Shown piece by piece: positions 34,335 through 43,835 of a DNA stretch of 64,000 bases. The stretch lies in contig WGOC01000012.1 of the NCBI GenBank assembly GCA_016124235.1, positions 1 to 64,000 of the forward strand, read 5' to 3'. The position numbers and the translations under genes were made by a program. The notes under the pieces were generated by a model, which made no database searches, was not told where the DNA came from, and was given only the letters and a program-made list of their open reading frames with translations. The DNA is from a bacterium. GTDB taxonomy: Bacteria; Verrucomicrobiota; Verrucomicrobiia; Limisphaerales; RI-55. The stretch's first letter is position 1. Each line of letters begins with the position of its first letter.

Positions 34335-35771
34335 TCACCACGCCCGTTCAATAGATCGTCGTTTCCAAAGGAATTCGAACATGTTCCCCTCATGCGGTTG
34401 GTCCCAGGAAATTGCCATCGTCGAAACGGGGCCGATGTTCAACCGTTCAATCTCCGGAAACGCCATGAGGTCGGTGATGAATTTCTCGTCCTTCGTGATC
34501 GCCGTGACCGCGAGGCTGTAACCGATCTTTTCAAGCATTTGATCCTGCGGAACCTCAACCACGCTGGCGTACGGACAAAGGAATTCCTTGTTCGCCAACG
34601 GATGTTCAAAGGATTCGCAATGAACAATCGTGGGACGCAGATATGTGCCGCCTTCGAATTCCACCTTCCGTGGCCCCTTGCGATATTTCGCCGTCGCGTC
34701 GACGGCGCCGGGAGTCTTCAACCCTTCCTCGATTGAGCCCTCAATGAACTCCGCCATTTTCGGGTTGGCAAATCCCGAAAGCTTTGCGGTTTCGTCGTCG
34801 GGCGCAGTGGGCTCCACGGGTCCCAATTTCAAAGCGAGGGCGTCGGCAATCTCGGCGGCGTATTTCGGAACAACCACCGCCGAGGCGTTAATGCAGGAGC
34901 GCCCGCCGTTATCCGAGATCGCGCCAGCAATGACATCGAGGTAGTCACGCCAGTGTTCGATGCAATCGTTGCCGATCAATATCTTGCTCCAGCCTGGACC
35001 ATGAACCTGCACGGCCGGATTGTTCGCGTATTGAGCGGTCGTGTTCTTGTCGCCGAATATCAACGCCCGGCCACTCGTCCGCAGAATCTCACCCGCGCCC
35101 TCGTGGTCCGTCGGATAAAAACCAAACGCTTCCGCCGGCACACCAGCAGCGATGAATGCCTGAATCAAACGATATGGCGTCCAGGGTTCTTCGCGTCCCG
35201 GTTTGATGATCACCGGCGTTTTGAGAGCAATAGCCGGCAGCCAAAGCGAATTGACCGCGGGCGAGTTGCTCGGCATGACCAGACCCAGCGCCTTGGACGT
35301 GGGGAAAAACGCGAGCTTCGTCCCAAACTGTTCGCCCATGCCCTGGTCGATGATCGAGAGATCAAGTCCGCGCGACAGCCCGTTTAGCACGTTTTTCAAA
35401 TGGGTCAGCGCGAAGTGGATCTTGGTCATGTTCCGCTTCACCATCACGTGCGGCAGGCCCGAGGTGAGACTCAGCGTTTCGATGTATTGCGCGGCAGACT
35501 GCGTGTGCCCCTTGTCGCCCAACGGCAAGGTGCCGTTCAGGAAGTGTTCGCCGGCTTTCGCGCTCAACTCGATCAACTCGGCAACGGAATGCTTGTTCAA
35601 CGCCGCGCGGGCCGAATCGATCTTGCGGAAATCCTTGCGAATGATCCCGGCGTTGACGCTGGAAACTTTCGCGAGCACTTCACCGTTGCGGTGGTTTTTG
35701 ACCTCCGATTGGTCGAGGCTTTCGTACGGTCGGCCCAGGCGCAGAACCGGTATGTGGGGTAACTCAGGCAT
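34335..35771 (-). CDS. Aldehyde dehydrogenase-fold protein, EhpG-like acyl reductase candidate
   Basis: A 478-residue ALDH-superfamily protein. The catalytic Cys is in GGRSCINAS near residue 293, and the cofactor site region is LVMPSNSPAVNSLWLPAIAL near 165. It starts 8 bp after the stop of the EhpF-like adenylating gene. In the Pantoea AGA cluster, EhpF activates a carboxylate as acyl-adenylate and EhpG is proposed to reduce it to the aldehyde; the pairing here suggests the same division of labour. An ordinary NAD-linked oxidation of an aldehyde cannot be excluded. ATG 35771 is chosen over 35849, which would overlap the upstream gene. Confidence 0.75.
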   Translation of the reverse strand: MPELPHIPVLRLGRPYESLDQSEVKNHRNGEVLAKVSSVNAGIIRKDFRKIDSARAALNKHSVAELIELSAKAGEHFLNGTLPLGDKGHTQSAAQYIETLSLTSGLPHVMVKRNMTKIHFALTHLKNVLNGLSRGLDLSIIDQGMGEQFGTKLAFFPTSKALGLVMPSNSPAVNSLWLPAIALKTPVIIKPGREEPWTPYRLIQAFIAAGVPAEAFGFYPTDHEGAGEILRTSGRALIFGDKNTTAQYANNPAVQVHGPGWSKILIGNDCIEHWRDYLDVIAGAISDNGGRSCINASAVVVPKYAAEIADALALKLGPVEPTAPDDETAKLSGFANPKMAEFIEGSIEEGLKTPGAVDATAKYRKGPRKVEFEGGTYLRPTIVHCESFEHPLANKEFLCPYASVVEVPQDQMLEKIGYSLAVTAITKDEKFITDLMAFPEIERLNIGPVSTMAISWDQPHEGNMFEFLWKRRSIERAW

Positions 35772-35779
35772 GTTGCAAC

Positions 35780-36859
35780 TTAGTAAACACCTTCCACGAT
35801 CGTCTTTTGCATCGCGCCGAACGGCCGGACCTCCGCAACTCCATCCCACGCATAGGGCGCGCGGGGTTTGCGGCGGATGGCCTCGTCACGTTCGAGGAAC
35901 CGCGGCATAAAAAATTCCTTCGTCAATGTGGTCAGTTCCACCCGACCCCATTCGTCATACGACACGAGCTCATCCGTTTTCTCGGGATTCACCACGCGCA
36001 GCACGGCCCGCGGCTGCGGCGAATAATACGTGATCGAAAAATTATCTTCCTCGGTGAGCGGCACACTGGCGGCCAACCCCATCAATGTGTTTCCGTAAGT
36101 TGGGTAAAAACCAATGCGCCCTTCCAGTACTTCCTCGACAATGTACCGCGTGTATTGCGGCGCCATGGTCGTGCCGCCACAAAACACGCCCCGCACACCC
36201 GCGTCATACAGATCCACCTTTTCCGCGAGTGCTTCCAAAAGCTTCGGCGTGGTGAACAGGCCGGTGATCTTCCGATGCTTGAGCAGCGTCACCGCCTGGT
36301 CGACGACGTGGTCCATGTACTGCCGGGCGATATCGAATTGCTTGTTCGAGATCAACTTCTTCACGAAGCGCGGATCGAGATCCACGAAATAGCACGGGCT
36401 GCCGCGGAAATTGGCGAGATGTTCAATGGCCAGACGCAACCGACGCGGTCCCGTGGGGCCAACCATCATCCAGGCACCGCCCCGCGGGAAATGATCATCG
36501 CTGATCTTGCCGCTGAATTCCTCGTAATCGACCTTGTAGTCATTCCAGCCAATCCGCTGTTTGGGCATTCCCGTCGTGCCGCCGGTTTCAAAGATATTGA
36601 ACGGTTTGCCCTTGAACGCAGCCGGCACCCAGACTTCGGGCTGCTCGTCCCGCAATGACTCATCCTTGAAATGGGGAAAACGCGCGATGAGATCCGCGAA
36701 ATTTTTCACTTCGGCGCGAGGATCCCAGCCAGCGGACTTCTGCCAGTTCAGCCAAAACGGACAACCGGTAGCCGGATTGAAATGCCATTCGATGATTTCC
36801 CGAACGTGGGCGTTGAGCTGGTCTTGCGCCTGTTGGATTGCGGTTGGGTCAACGGACAT
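35780..36859 (-). CDS. EhpF-like adenylating enzyme lacking the C-terminal ANL domain
   Basis: A 359-residue member of the acyl-CoA synthetase/adenylation superfamily in the phenylacetate-CoA ligase branch. The P-loop is ETGGTTGMPKQR near residue 92, and later motifs are FCGGTTMAPQ near 227, FYPTYGNTLMG near 250 and YDEWGRVEL near 303. It stops about 50 residues later, so the mobile C-terminal domain needed for thioester transfer is missing. This is the size and feature reported for EhpF (about 41 kDa). The acid substrate is unknown; no phenazine core genes are present. Confidence 0.78.
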   Translation of the reverse strand: MSVDPTAIQQAQDQLNAHVREIIEWHFNPATGCPFWLNWQKSAGWDPRAEVKNFADLIARFPHFKDESLRDEQPEVWVPAAFKGKPFNIFETGGTTGMPKQRIGWNDYKVDYEEFSGKISDDHFPRGGAWMMVGPTGPRRLRLAIEHLANFRGSPCYFVDLDPRFVKKLISNKQFDIARQYMDHVVDQAVTLLKHRKITGLFTTPKLLEALAEKVDLYDAGVRGVFCGGTTMAPQYTRYIVEEVLEGRIGFYPTYGNTLMGLAASVPLTEEDNFSITYYSPQPRAVLRVVNPEKTDELVSYDEWGRVELTTLTKEFFMPRFLERDEAIRRKPRAPYAWDGVAEVRPFGAMQKTIVEGVY

Positions 36860-36941
36860 AGGTGAATTGAGTTGTTGGTCAACAAGGTTCCGCCCGCCAA
36901 AGCTGGCGGGCGGAGAGGATTCTATGGGAAACAGCTGCTGG

Positions 36942-38564
36942 CTACTTTTTAATTTCCACCGTCGGCGGCTGGTCGGCCGTCAATGACGCCCGGGCCGAAT
37001 CGTAAACCGCGTAGAGATGCGACGCCGTGCCGACATACAAGACACCATTGGCCACGATCGGGGTCGAGTGGATCGGGGCGCCCAGGTTTTCTTCGCTCAG
37101 GACTTTCTTGTCCTTGGTCGCGGTGAGAACCACCAGGTCGCCGTCTTCGTCGCCGGCGTAAACCTTGCCGTCGGCCACGAGCGTTGAGCCCCACATATGG
37201 GCCTTCATGTCATGCGTCCAGTAGAGCTTGCCCGTCTCCGCGTCGAGGCAGTGAATGAAGCCGGAGAAATCACCAACGAACAGCAAGCCCGTTTTGGGAT
37301 CAATCGACACCGTTGAAATACTGCGATGAATGCCGCGGTATTCCCAGATGATGCCGGTCTTTGTGATGTCTCCCGTTTTGGTCGCATCAACACAAATCAA
37401 GCGTCCATGGCCTTCGCCGTGTTCTGGATCCTGGCCACTGGCCACATAAACCCGGTTCTTATAGAAGACCGGCGTCGCATTGATTTCATTAGGACCTTCC
37501 GGATCCGGATATTTGATTGGCTCGCCGTTTTTCATCTTGTACTCGGGCGGGTTGATGTCCACCTTGAAAACCGTCTTCAAAAAGTTGGCGTCTTCATCCT
37601 TGTCATGCTCGGGCTTCGCATCAAACGCGTAGAGGAAGCCGTCGCCGCCGCCGAAGAAGACCAGCGGCTTACCGTTCACAATGCCCGCCGACGGCGAGGA
37701 CCATTGCCCATGGAAAATGCGCTTCGAAATGCCAGCATCGTCTTCACCGGCAAGTTCGCCGGTGTTCTTGTTCAGCGCGATAAAACTCGGGGACAACGGC
37801 GAGGGAATGTTTACATGCGTCCAGTCCATCCCGTTCGAAGTGCAAACGTAAACCAGATCTCCGATGATCAGCGGCGAGCTGTTCGACGCGTTGTGCGGAA
37901 ACACGCCCAGTTCGTTGATCATGTCGTACACCCAGATGATGTCAGCGTCCTTGGGATTCACCTTCACCGGCGGATTTCCCGGACCGCCCATGTATTGGGC
38001 TTCGTCCTGCATGCCCTGATTCCCATCGATCAAACCGTTCAAGTCGAGGCACATCACTTCGCAGCGACTCGTGACGAGATAAACCCGGTTGCCTTCAACG
38101 CGCGGCGACGACAAAAGTCCGAGATTCTCCCAGTCGTTTACCTTGCCCGACGCGAGCTTCGGGACGGCGAGCTGCCACAGGAAATCGCCCGTCTTCTCAT
38201 CAAAACAATAGAGCATGCTGTGATCCCCTTGCACGCTTGGATCGCGCGGGGACTCATTGTTGGTGCCGATCAATACCTTGCCCTGTGAAACCACGACGTT
38301 GCCGTACGCCTGCGAACCAAGCTTGGCAACCCACTTCACATTCTTCGTGGTCGACATGTCGATGTCTTCGGTCCCCCGCTTGAACTGTCCCGGATCGAAT
38401 TTTCCGGGCAGCCCGGTGTCCGGTGCGTACATGTTCTTGCTTTCATTGTGCCCCCACTGTGGCCAGTCCTGACTTTGAGCCGGCAGGGCCAGCACACCGA
38501 GTCCCACACAGGTCGCCGCGGCGAGCATCCATCGCCGGGATTTAAAATTGGTCAGCTTCGTCAT
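36942..38564 (-). CDS. Secreted PQQ-like beta-propeller protein
   Basis: A 540-residue exported propeller protein. ATG 38564 leads into a basic stretch and hydrophobic core (WMLAAATCVGLGVLALPAQS). The mature part begins WPQWGHNESKNMYAP. Blades include EKTGDFLWQL, NTGELAGEDD, ETGKLYWTHDM and DEDGDLVVLTA. The family is common in Verrucomicrobia and Planctomycetes and is of uncertain function. It lies 47 bp downstream of a second, larger propeller gene and is probably co-transcribed with it. Confidence 0.82.
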   Translation of the reverse strand: MTKLTNFKSRRWMLAAATCVGLGVLALPAQSQDWPQWGHNESKNMYAPDTGLPGKFDPGQFKRGTEDIDMSTTKNVKWVAKLGSQAYGNVVVSQGKVLIGTNNESPRDPSVQGDHSMLYCFDEKTGDFLWQLAVPKLASGKVNDWENLGLLSSPRVEGNRVYLVTSRCEVMCLDLNGLIDGNQGMQDEAQYMGGPGNPPVKVNPKDADIIWVYDMINELGVFPHNASNSSPLIIGDLVYVCTSNGMDWTHVNIPSPLSPSFIALNKNTGELAGEDDAGISKRIFHGQWSSPSAGIVNGKPLVFFGGGDGFLYAFDAKPEHDKDEDANFLKTVFKVDINPPEYKMKNGEPIKYPDPEGPNEINATPVFYKNRVYVASGQDPEHGEGHGRLICVDATKTGDITKTGIIWEYRGIHRSISTVSIDPKTGLLFVGDFSGFIHCLDAETGKLYWTHDMKAHMWGSTLVADGKVYAGDEDGDLVVLTATKDKKVLSEENLGAPIHSTPIVANGVLYVGTASHLYAVYDSARASLTADQPPTVEIKK

Positions 38565-38611
38565 AATCATTCTCCGAACATGAAGTTTAGTGCTCTCGGG
38601 TCTTGGTCGGT

Positions 38612-40948
38612 TCAATTTGGGGTGATGGAAATATTGTCAATGTAAACGCGCATCTCCTGAGGCGAGAAACCAAACAGGCCGGGTGATCCCTCGGTGTGAG
38701 CGTGTTTGTGCGGCACTTCGATGGTCCACTCCGCCGGCTCCGCCTCGTCGCGCGGCCAGACTTTGGCCCGCACCACGCCGGAACCATCCGCGGCGACATC
38801 CACACGGGTCTTCATGCGATACCAGGTTTTCGGCTTCACGTGGAACGGCACATCGACACGGAGCCGTTCCAAGTTCGAGTTGACTTCCAGCTCCTGCGCG
38901 TTGCCCTTGAGATCGATGATGTAGTGTTGGTTCACCAAGCCCACCTCCGACATCTTGCGCCGGTTGCCGTCGGTCATCACGTCCGCCGCCAACGTGTAAT
39001 TGCGCTGCGTGTCATCACCGAGGAACACCGTGGCCCGCTGGAGCAAGCGGTTGTCGATGGTCTTGGCGAGCGCCTTTGTTCCATCGATTTCGTGGATTTC
39101 GAATTTGAAGCGTGCGCCAATCCAGGGAAGCGGGGGATAGGCAAACTTCAACCCGGCATTCATGTGTCCCGGAGGATGGACTTCATCGATGGCCATTTCC
39201 TCAAAGTCTTCCTTGTACGGCAGCGACGGAAGGACACGGCCGCGAATGACTCCGCTCAACCCATCAATCGTGCCTTTGAAAGCGCCGGCCGATGGCTCCG
39301 CGTCTTTCTTCGCCACGAGCTTGCCCTGGTCATTGAAACTCGCGTCCATGCTGGCCTTGACCTTGGCGGTCGGCGGGATAAAGCCAGCCCACTTCACGCT
39401 CGCCGGATCACTCACTTCCTTGGCGACAAACCCATTGGCGTCCAGTTCACGCACCTTGAACGTTTGCGATTCACCCGGCCGCAAGAGGACTTCCGGCGGA
39501 ATGATTTGCAGTTTGACCGGCTTGCCGGCTTTGGGCCAAGGCCGCGGTTCGGGTGCTTTCGCCAACCCCGGATTATCGCCGGCTTTGCCCCAGCAATAGA
39601 GGTTGCGTGTCGTTTGCAGGTAACCCTTTCCGTTGTAAACCGTCGGGCTGCCAAAGCAGCGGCCGCTCACCGCCACGTGCGAAATGATCTCACAATCGTC
39701 CTTGCCGGGCTTGATCACGTAAAACGCTCCGGTGGTACCGGCGCCCGCCTGCCCCTCGGTCTTGGAGTCGGGATCATCCAGCATCGGCACATACAAGTAA
39801 CCGTCGGCGTAGACCAGGCTGGCGTTACGTTGCTCGATTCCGAGCTTCTTCTTCCAGGCGACCTTGCCCGTGTTCGCGTCAATCGAACAAAGGTCACCGG
39901 TCTCCGCGACGGTATACACGGTGTCACCCACCAAGATCGGCGAACTCGTGAACGCAGAAAGATCATTTCGCCATAATTCGAGATCCTTCTGATCGAACTC
40001 AACAGGCTGCCCCGGAGCCGGCGGCGCAGGCAGCGTTTGAGGAATTCGGACCGCCACTAATCGACCGACTTCGGAATTGTCGAGATTTTCGCTTCCGTGA
40101 ATGGCGATGATCTTGTCCCCATCGTGGATCAACGGCTGCGTGTTCACGCCGCCTTGCGTAATCTTTACCCGCCAGAGCGGCGCACCGTCCATCGCGTTGA
40201 CGCAAACAATGCAACCATCCCCTGTTCCAGAATAAAACACCCGCTTGCCATTCCACCACGAAAGCGTGAGCGGCGCGTAAGAACTATCCTTGGGGCGCGC
40301 GCCAGGGGTACAAAACCAGACGAGTTCGCCGGTCCGCTTGTCGAACGCATAGAAGCGATCAGCGGGCGGTCCGTCGGCGCCCCAGTTCGCGGTGATTCCG
40401 TGCGTAATCACCAAATCACCATCAATGACCGGCGTCGCGGTGCGGCCATTGGGAAAGGTCATGCGGCCATATCGCTCCATCATCGAGAATTTCCACAGCA
40501 TTTTTCCGTCGCGGGAGAAACACGCAAGAATCCCTTGCGTTCCCTGCATGTAGACATTGCCGGTCTCAGCGTCGATCGTTGGATTCGAGGTCGAATAGCG
40601 CTTGTAAATAATGTCACTGAGAAAATCGCTGAAGCCGTGTTGCCAGATCTTCTTTCCCGTGCTCGCGTCGAAACAGGCAATCACCTCTTGCAGATCCGGC
40701 CCGTCTCCTTCAATTCCCAACACATACGCCCGCCCATCTGCTACGGTGACGGTAGATTGGCCACCCAAATCAGTCTGCCAGAGGAGGGACCCGTTGTTCA
40801 GCCCCAGATGGGTCGGCAGCCCCGTTTCCATCGAAGTCCCATTTTGCTGGGGACCGCGAAAATAGAGCCAACCGTCAACCGCAAACACCGGGGAAGTGGC
40901 GACACAAAAGCCACCGGCCAACAAAAGAGAAGACAAAATCCGTTTCAT
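38612..40948 (-). CDS. Secreted PQQ-like beta-propeller protein with C-terminal extension
   Basis: A 778-residue exported protein with signal peptide SSLLLAGGFCVATSPVFA from ATG 40948. The propeller (about residues 25-480) opens with WLYFRGPQQNGTSMETGLP and shows blades such as ASTGKKIWQHGF, KRTGELVWFC and NTGKVAWKKKLG. About 300 residues follow with two apparent beta domains (VLLRPGESQTFKVRELDA, then WYRMKTRVDVAADGSG), the second laminin-G/concanavalin-like. The gene is divergent from the MarR gene, which may control it. Confidence 0.8.
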   Translation of the reverse strand: MKRILSSLLLAGGFCVATSPVFAVDGWLYFRGPQQNGTSMETGLPTHLGLNNGSLLWQTDLGGQSTVTVADGRAYVLGIEGDGPDLQEVIACFDASTGKKIWQHGFSDFLSDIIYKRYSTSNPTIDAETGNVYMQGTQGILACFSRDGKMLWKFSMMERYGRMTFPNGRTATPVIDGDLVITHGITANWGADGPPADRFYAFDKRTGELVWFCTPGARPKDSSYAPLTLSWWNGKRVFYSGTGDGCIVCVNAMDGAPLWRVKITQGGVNTQPLIHDGDKIIAIHGSENLDNSEVGRLVAVRIPQTLPAPPAPGQPVEFDQKDLELWRNDLSAFTSSPILVGDTVYTVAETGDLCSIDANTGKVAWKKKLGIEQRNASLVYADGYLYVPMLDDPDSKTEGQAGAGTTGAFYVIKPGKDDCEIISHVAVSGRCFGSPTVYNGKGYLQTTRNLYCWGKAGDNPGLAKAPEPRPWPKAGKPVKLQIIPPEVLLRPGESQTFKVRELDANGFVAKEVSDPASVKWAGFIPPTAKVKASMDASFNDQGKLVAKKDAEPSAGAFKGTIDGLSGVIRGRVLPSLPYKEDFEEMAIDEVHPPGHMNAGLKFAYPPLPWIGARFKFEIHEIDGTKALAKTIDNRLLQRATVFLGDDTQRNYTLAADVMTDGNRRKMSEVGLVNQHYIIDLKGNAQELEVNSNLERLRVDVPFHVKPKTWYRMKTRVDVAADGSGVVRAKVWPRDEAEPAEWTIEVPHKHAHTEGSPGLFGFSPQEMRVYIDNISITPN

Positions 40949-41064
40949 AATAAGCGCAATATGTGCAGCTGGATTACTGGAGCGGGAAGTACAACCGGGC
41001 ACGACAAATAAGCTTCCCGAAGTCCGGCGACTATTCTACACCTTTGGCCGCATGGCAATTAATT

Positions 41065-41084
41065 TTAGTACCTACACGTAATAA
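41065..41084. promoter_or_regulatory. Candidate MarR operator
   Basis: TTAGTAC (41065-41071) and GTAATAA (41078-41084) form an inverted repeat with six of seven positions matching and a 6-nt spacer. The site lies 19 bp before the marR start codon, in the divergent promoter region shared with the PQQ-like operon. Size and symmetry fit MarR-type dimer sites. Confidence 0.42.
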
Positions 41085-41103
41085 CTGCCTTGCGCGCACT
41101 GTC

Positions 41104-41601
41104 ATGTCCGTTCGTCCGTCTCCGATCGCCAATGAGTTGCCGGTAGATTCGCCGGAGCGCCGTCGTTTGCCCGTTCTCCTGCGACGCGCCTGGTATGGCC
41201 TGAACCAGGCCTTCCGCCGGCGCATTCTTCACACCGGCATCACTCCTGATCAATTCACCGCGCTGCGCAACCTGCACGAAGCCGGACGTACCGGGTTGAT
41301 CCAGAGTCAGTTAACCGAACGTATGAGCAGCGATCCTAATACGATCGCGTCACTGGTCGATCGCATGAGCAAAGCGGGTGTGATCGATCGCGCGCCCGAT
41401 GCACAGGATCGGCGCGCCTATCGCCTCCGCATCAACGCGAAAGGGAGAAAGGTATTCAACGAAGCCCGCCGCATCGCGCAGGAACTTCAGGCGTCCGTCC
41501 TCCATGCGCTTGAACCCGACGCCCGCGATGCTTTCTTGGAAAATCTGAGTGCGGTCGCCGATGCCTGCGTAGCGGAATCAGAACAAGGCTTGCGCCGTTG
41601 A
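41104..41601 (+). CDS. MarR-family transcriptional regulator
   Basis: A 165-residue winged-helix regulator. ITPDQFTALRNLHEAG leads into the helix-turn-helix (SQLTERMSSDPNTIASLVDR) and the wing (GVIDRAPDAQDRRAYRLRIN), the MarR signature. The ligand is unknown. It is divergent from the PQQ-like propeller operon, and a palindrome lies just before its start codon, so control of itself and of that operon is inferred. ATG 41104 is chosen; the frame is open further upstream but without MarR character. Confidence 0.85.
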   Translation: MSVRPSPIANELPVDSPERRRLPVLLRRAWYGLNQAFRRRILHTGITPDQFTALRNLHEAGRTGLIQSQLTERMSSDPNTIASLVDRMSKAGVIDRAPDAQDRRAYRLRINAKGRKVFNEARRIAQELQASVLHALEPDARDAFLENLSAVADACVAESEQGLRR

Positions 41602-41642
41602 ATCCATCGCGCCGCAGACGGTTGGGACAAACACATCGTTCT

Positions 41643-43286
41643 TCACGGTGTCGCGACGACCGGCAAAACCAAGGCCGGCACATCCCCGGCGAATTGAATT
41701 TCAATGTGCGCCTGGCGCGGTTCGCCCGTTCGGGGTGCCAATCCATTATGTAGATTTGGCTCCAACCCGGGAGAACTGCTCGACGCGATATGGACGCGAA
41801 GCCGATGGCCACGATTGAAAATCATGCTGGTCGGCCAAAGCCGAACTTGCACGTCGACCGGTTTCGCATCCAACCAGACCTCATGATCCAGCCCGTCGCG
41901 AAAGCGTAGTCGCAACGCGCCTTCACAAATGTTGAACGAGCGCCCATCGGGATAGACGTCGCACAGGCGCACAATTAAATCCGCATCCGGCGTGTCGCAG
42001 CGAAGTCGGATTTTCGCAACCGCATTCCCAGTGACTTCCAGCGGGCCGGTGAGCGGTTCGGTGGTGAACACCAGCAGGTCATCTCGTGATTCGATAGGAC
42101 GTTGATCTTTTGGTCCGGCGGGAATCGTCAGTTCGTAGCCGCCGATGGTCGGGACGGGATTTTCCGGATCGCTCGTGTAATTCAATTTGCCGTGATCGGT
42201 TGTCGCTGCAAACGTCGCCGTGTGATCCATTCGCAAATACAAGGCTCGCGACTCGGTTCTGACCGGCGGCCATTGATCAGCAGTGCGCCACTCATTGCCT
42301 GGCGCGTCCGCTTCCCCAATGGCGCCCATGACGTAATAAGTGACCGCCGGAGATTCATTGATGCCGTTGGACTCACCTTTCAGCGTGGCCTCAAACCACT
42401 TCCACATATCCTGCTCATCGCCCGGTACCGACTTCGCATTGGGAAAAGTCAGATCACCGGCTTTGTCCTGCAGAACTCCGTGCGTCCATGGACCCATGAT
42501 CAAATGCTGATGCCCGCGGGCGCCCCGACCGCCCTGCGTTTGATAGCCAAGAAATGCGTTCACTGTGGCTTGCGCAAAAATGTCAAACCAGCCGCCGATG
42601 TGCATTCCGGTCGCATTGATTTTGCCGTAATCATTGATGACCTCGCGGTCCTTCCAATACTGGGTGTAGGGATAATTGGTCGTCCACAGATCAAGCGCCC
42701 CGGGTTGGAATTTGGTGCCTTCAATCCATTTTTCGACCAGGGCCTTGCGGAAGATGCCGCCGCGGTAAATTCCATCCTGAAACAAGCTCGTTGTCCCCAC
42801 CGTGAGATGCTGGCTGACGACGTTGGTCTGCCCCGTGCCCGCCAAAAAATACTGCGTGATCGCGCCGGCCGAACCACCCCACGTTCCGATCTTGCCGTTA
42901 CACCAGGGTTGAGCGGCAATCCATTGCGCCGAATCGAAGCCATCCCATTTGCCGTCGGCATGTCCGTCGGCATCGAACGGCAAGTTTTCGCCTGCAGACG
43001 AAAACCGACCGCGAGTGTCCTGCGCGACAAAGACATAACCACGCTTCGCCGCGTCGGGCCCGATCCCGGCCGCCAGCGCCTTGTTGTACGGAAAACGCAG
43101 GAAGATCACCGGCCACGGACCTTCGCCCTCCGGCAGATAAACGTCGGTCCCCAACTTAACGCCGTCGCGCATCGCCACCATGTGCGTCACGGGCGAAGCC
43201 GCATACGCGGGCAGAATCGGCAGAGTCAGCCACGCGGCAACCGCGACGACAAGCATGGCGGGATTGAGAAGTTTTCGACTGGGCAT
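41643..43286 (-). CDS. Secreted CocE/NonD-family hydrolase
   Basis: A 547-residue alpha/beta hydrolase of the X-Pro dipeptidyl-peptidase (S15)/cocaine-esterase group. The signal peptide is LVVAVAAWLTLPILPAYA. The nucleophile Ser is in TWGGSAGAITQYF near residue 139, and DGVKLGTDVYLPEGEGPWPV near 40 is the family opening. The C-terminal jelly-roll (VTGNAVAKIRLRC, NRGHRLRVHIASS) completes the fold. Substrates may be peptides or esters. It converges on marR. Confidence 0.87.
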   Translation of the reverse strand: MPSRKLLNPAMLVVAVAAWLTLPILPAYAASPVTHMVAMRDGVKLGTDVYLPEGEGPWPVIFLRFPYNKALAAGIGPDAAKRGYVFVAQDTRGRFSSAGENLPFDADGHADGKWDGFDSAQWIAAQPWCNGKIGTWGGSAGAITQYFLAGTGQTNVVSQHLTVGTTSLFQDGIYRGGIFRKALVEKWIEGTKFQPGALDLWTTNYPYTQYWKDREVINDYGKINATGMHIGGWFDIFAQATVNAFLGYQTQGGRGARGHQHLIMGPWTHGVLQDKAGDLTFPNAKSVPGDEQDMWKWFEATLKGESNGINESPAVTYYVMGAIGEADAPGNEWRTADQWPPVRTESRALYLRMDHTATFAATTDHGKLNYTSDPENPVPTIGGYELTIPAGPKDQRPIESRDDLLVFTTEPLTGPLEVTGNAVAKIRLRCDTPDADLIVRLCDVYPDGRSFNICEGALRLRFRDGLDHEVWLDAKPVDVQVRLWPTSMIFNRGHRLRVHIASSSSPGLEPNLHNGLAPRTGEPRQAHIEIQFAGDVPALVLPVVATP

Positions 43287-43458
43287 GGGAAGGTGTTAAC
43301 AGCCGCCGACCGGATTTGCAGCTTCAATTCGTCGGCAAACAGCGAATTCTCAAACCCGACTTTTCGTGCGACACCTGAGAGCCACTTTCACAAGCCGCCA
43401 GCGCGCATCGTTCCCATTTCGTGGCAAATTCACGCAGGCATGGATCCAGAAACGATCA

Positions 43459-43671
43459 TTACAGCTCGTCCCCTTTTTCCGCGTAGAAAAGTTGATAGGC
43501 CCGGTCGTAATCCTCCTCCGGCACGAACACGACCGTTTCCCGACTGAACTCGTCTTCGTCGTCCCCCATCTCAGCGTGGGCGAATTCCTGGCGGGCGCTA
43601 ATCCCGTGCTTGTCCAGCATCGTGACCAACAAGTCGGCGTTGATAGCGGCACCAGTGAAAAACTTCTTCAT
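43459..43671 (-). CDS. DUF2007-like small protein
   Basis: A 70-residue cytoplasmic protein beginning MKKFFTGAAINADLLVTMLD, with an acidic middle (MGDDEDEFSRE) and a conserved-looking end (VVFVPEEDYDRAYQLFYAE). The pattern fits the small DUF2007 proteins, predicted signal-transducing or PII-like in fold. An upstream start at 43725 would add 18 residues without similarity. Assignment is from pattern only. Confidence 0.6.
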   Translation of the reverse strand: MKKFFTGAAINADLLVTMLDKHGISARQEFAHAEMGDDEDEFSRETVVFVPEEDYDRAYQLFYAEKGDEL

Positions 43672-43835
43672 GCCGCGAGTTTGCGCCAACGTATCCGGAT
43701 CGGCCACCGCATTTGTCGGTGTCAATGCAAGTGGGCATCACACAAAGTGGGCGAAACTCGAAATCTCTCTGCCGTCATTCAGCCTAAATGAATGGCCGCG
43801 CGCCAACCTCCGGTCGTCAGAGCCCAGGGAACTGC

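Noticed and set aside
35780..36859. Phenylacetate-CoA ligase
   Set aside because: The C-terminal domain needed for thioester formation is missing and no phenylacetate degradation genes are nearby.
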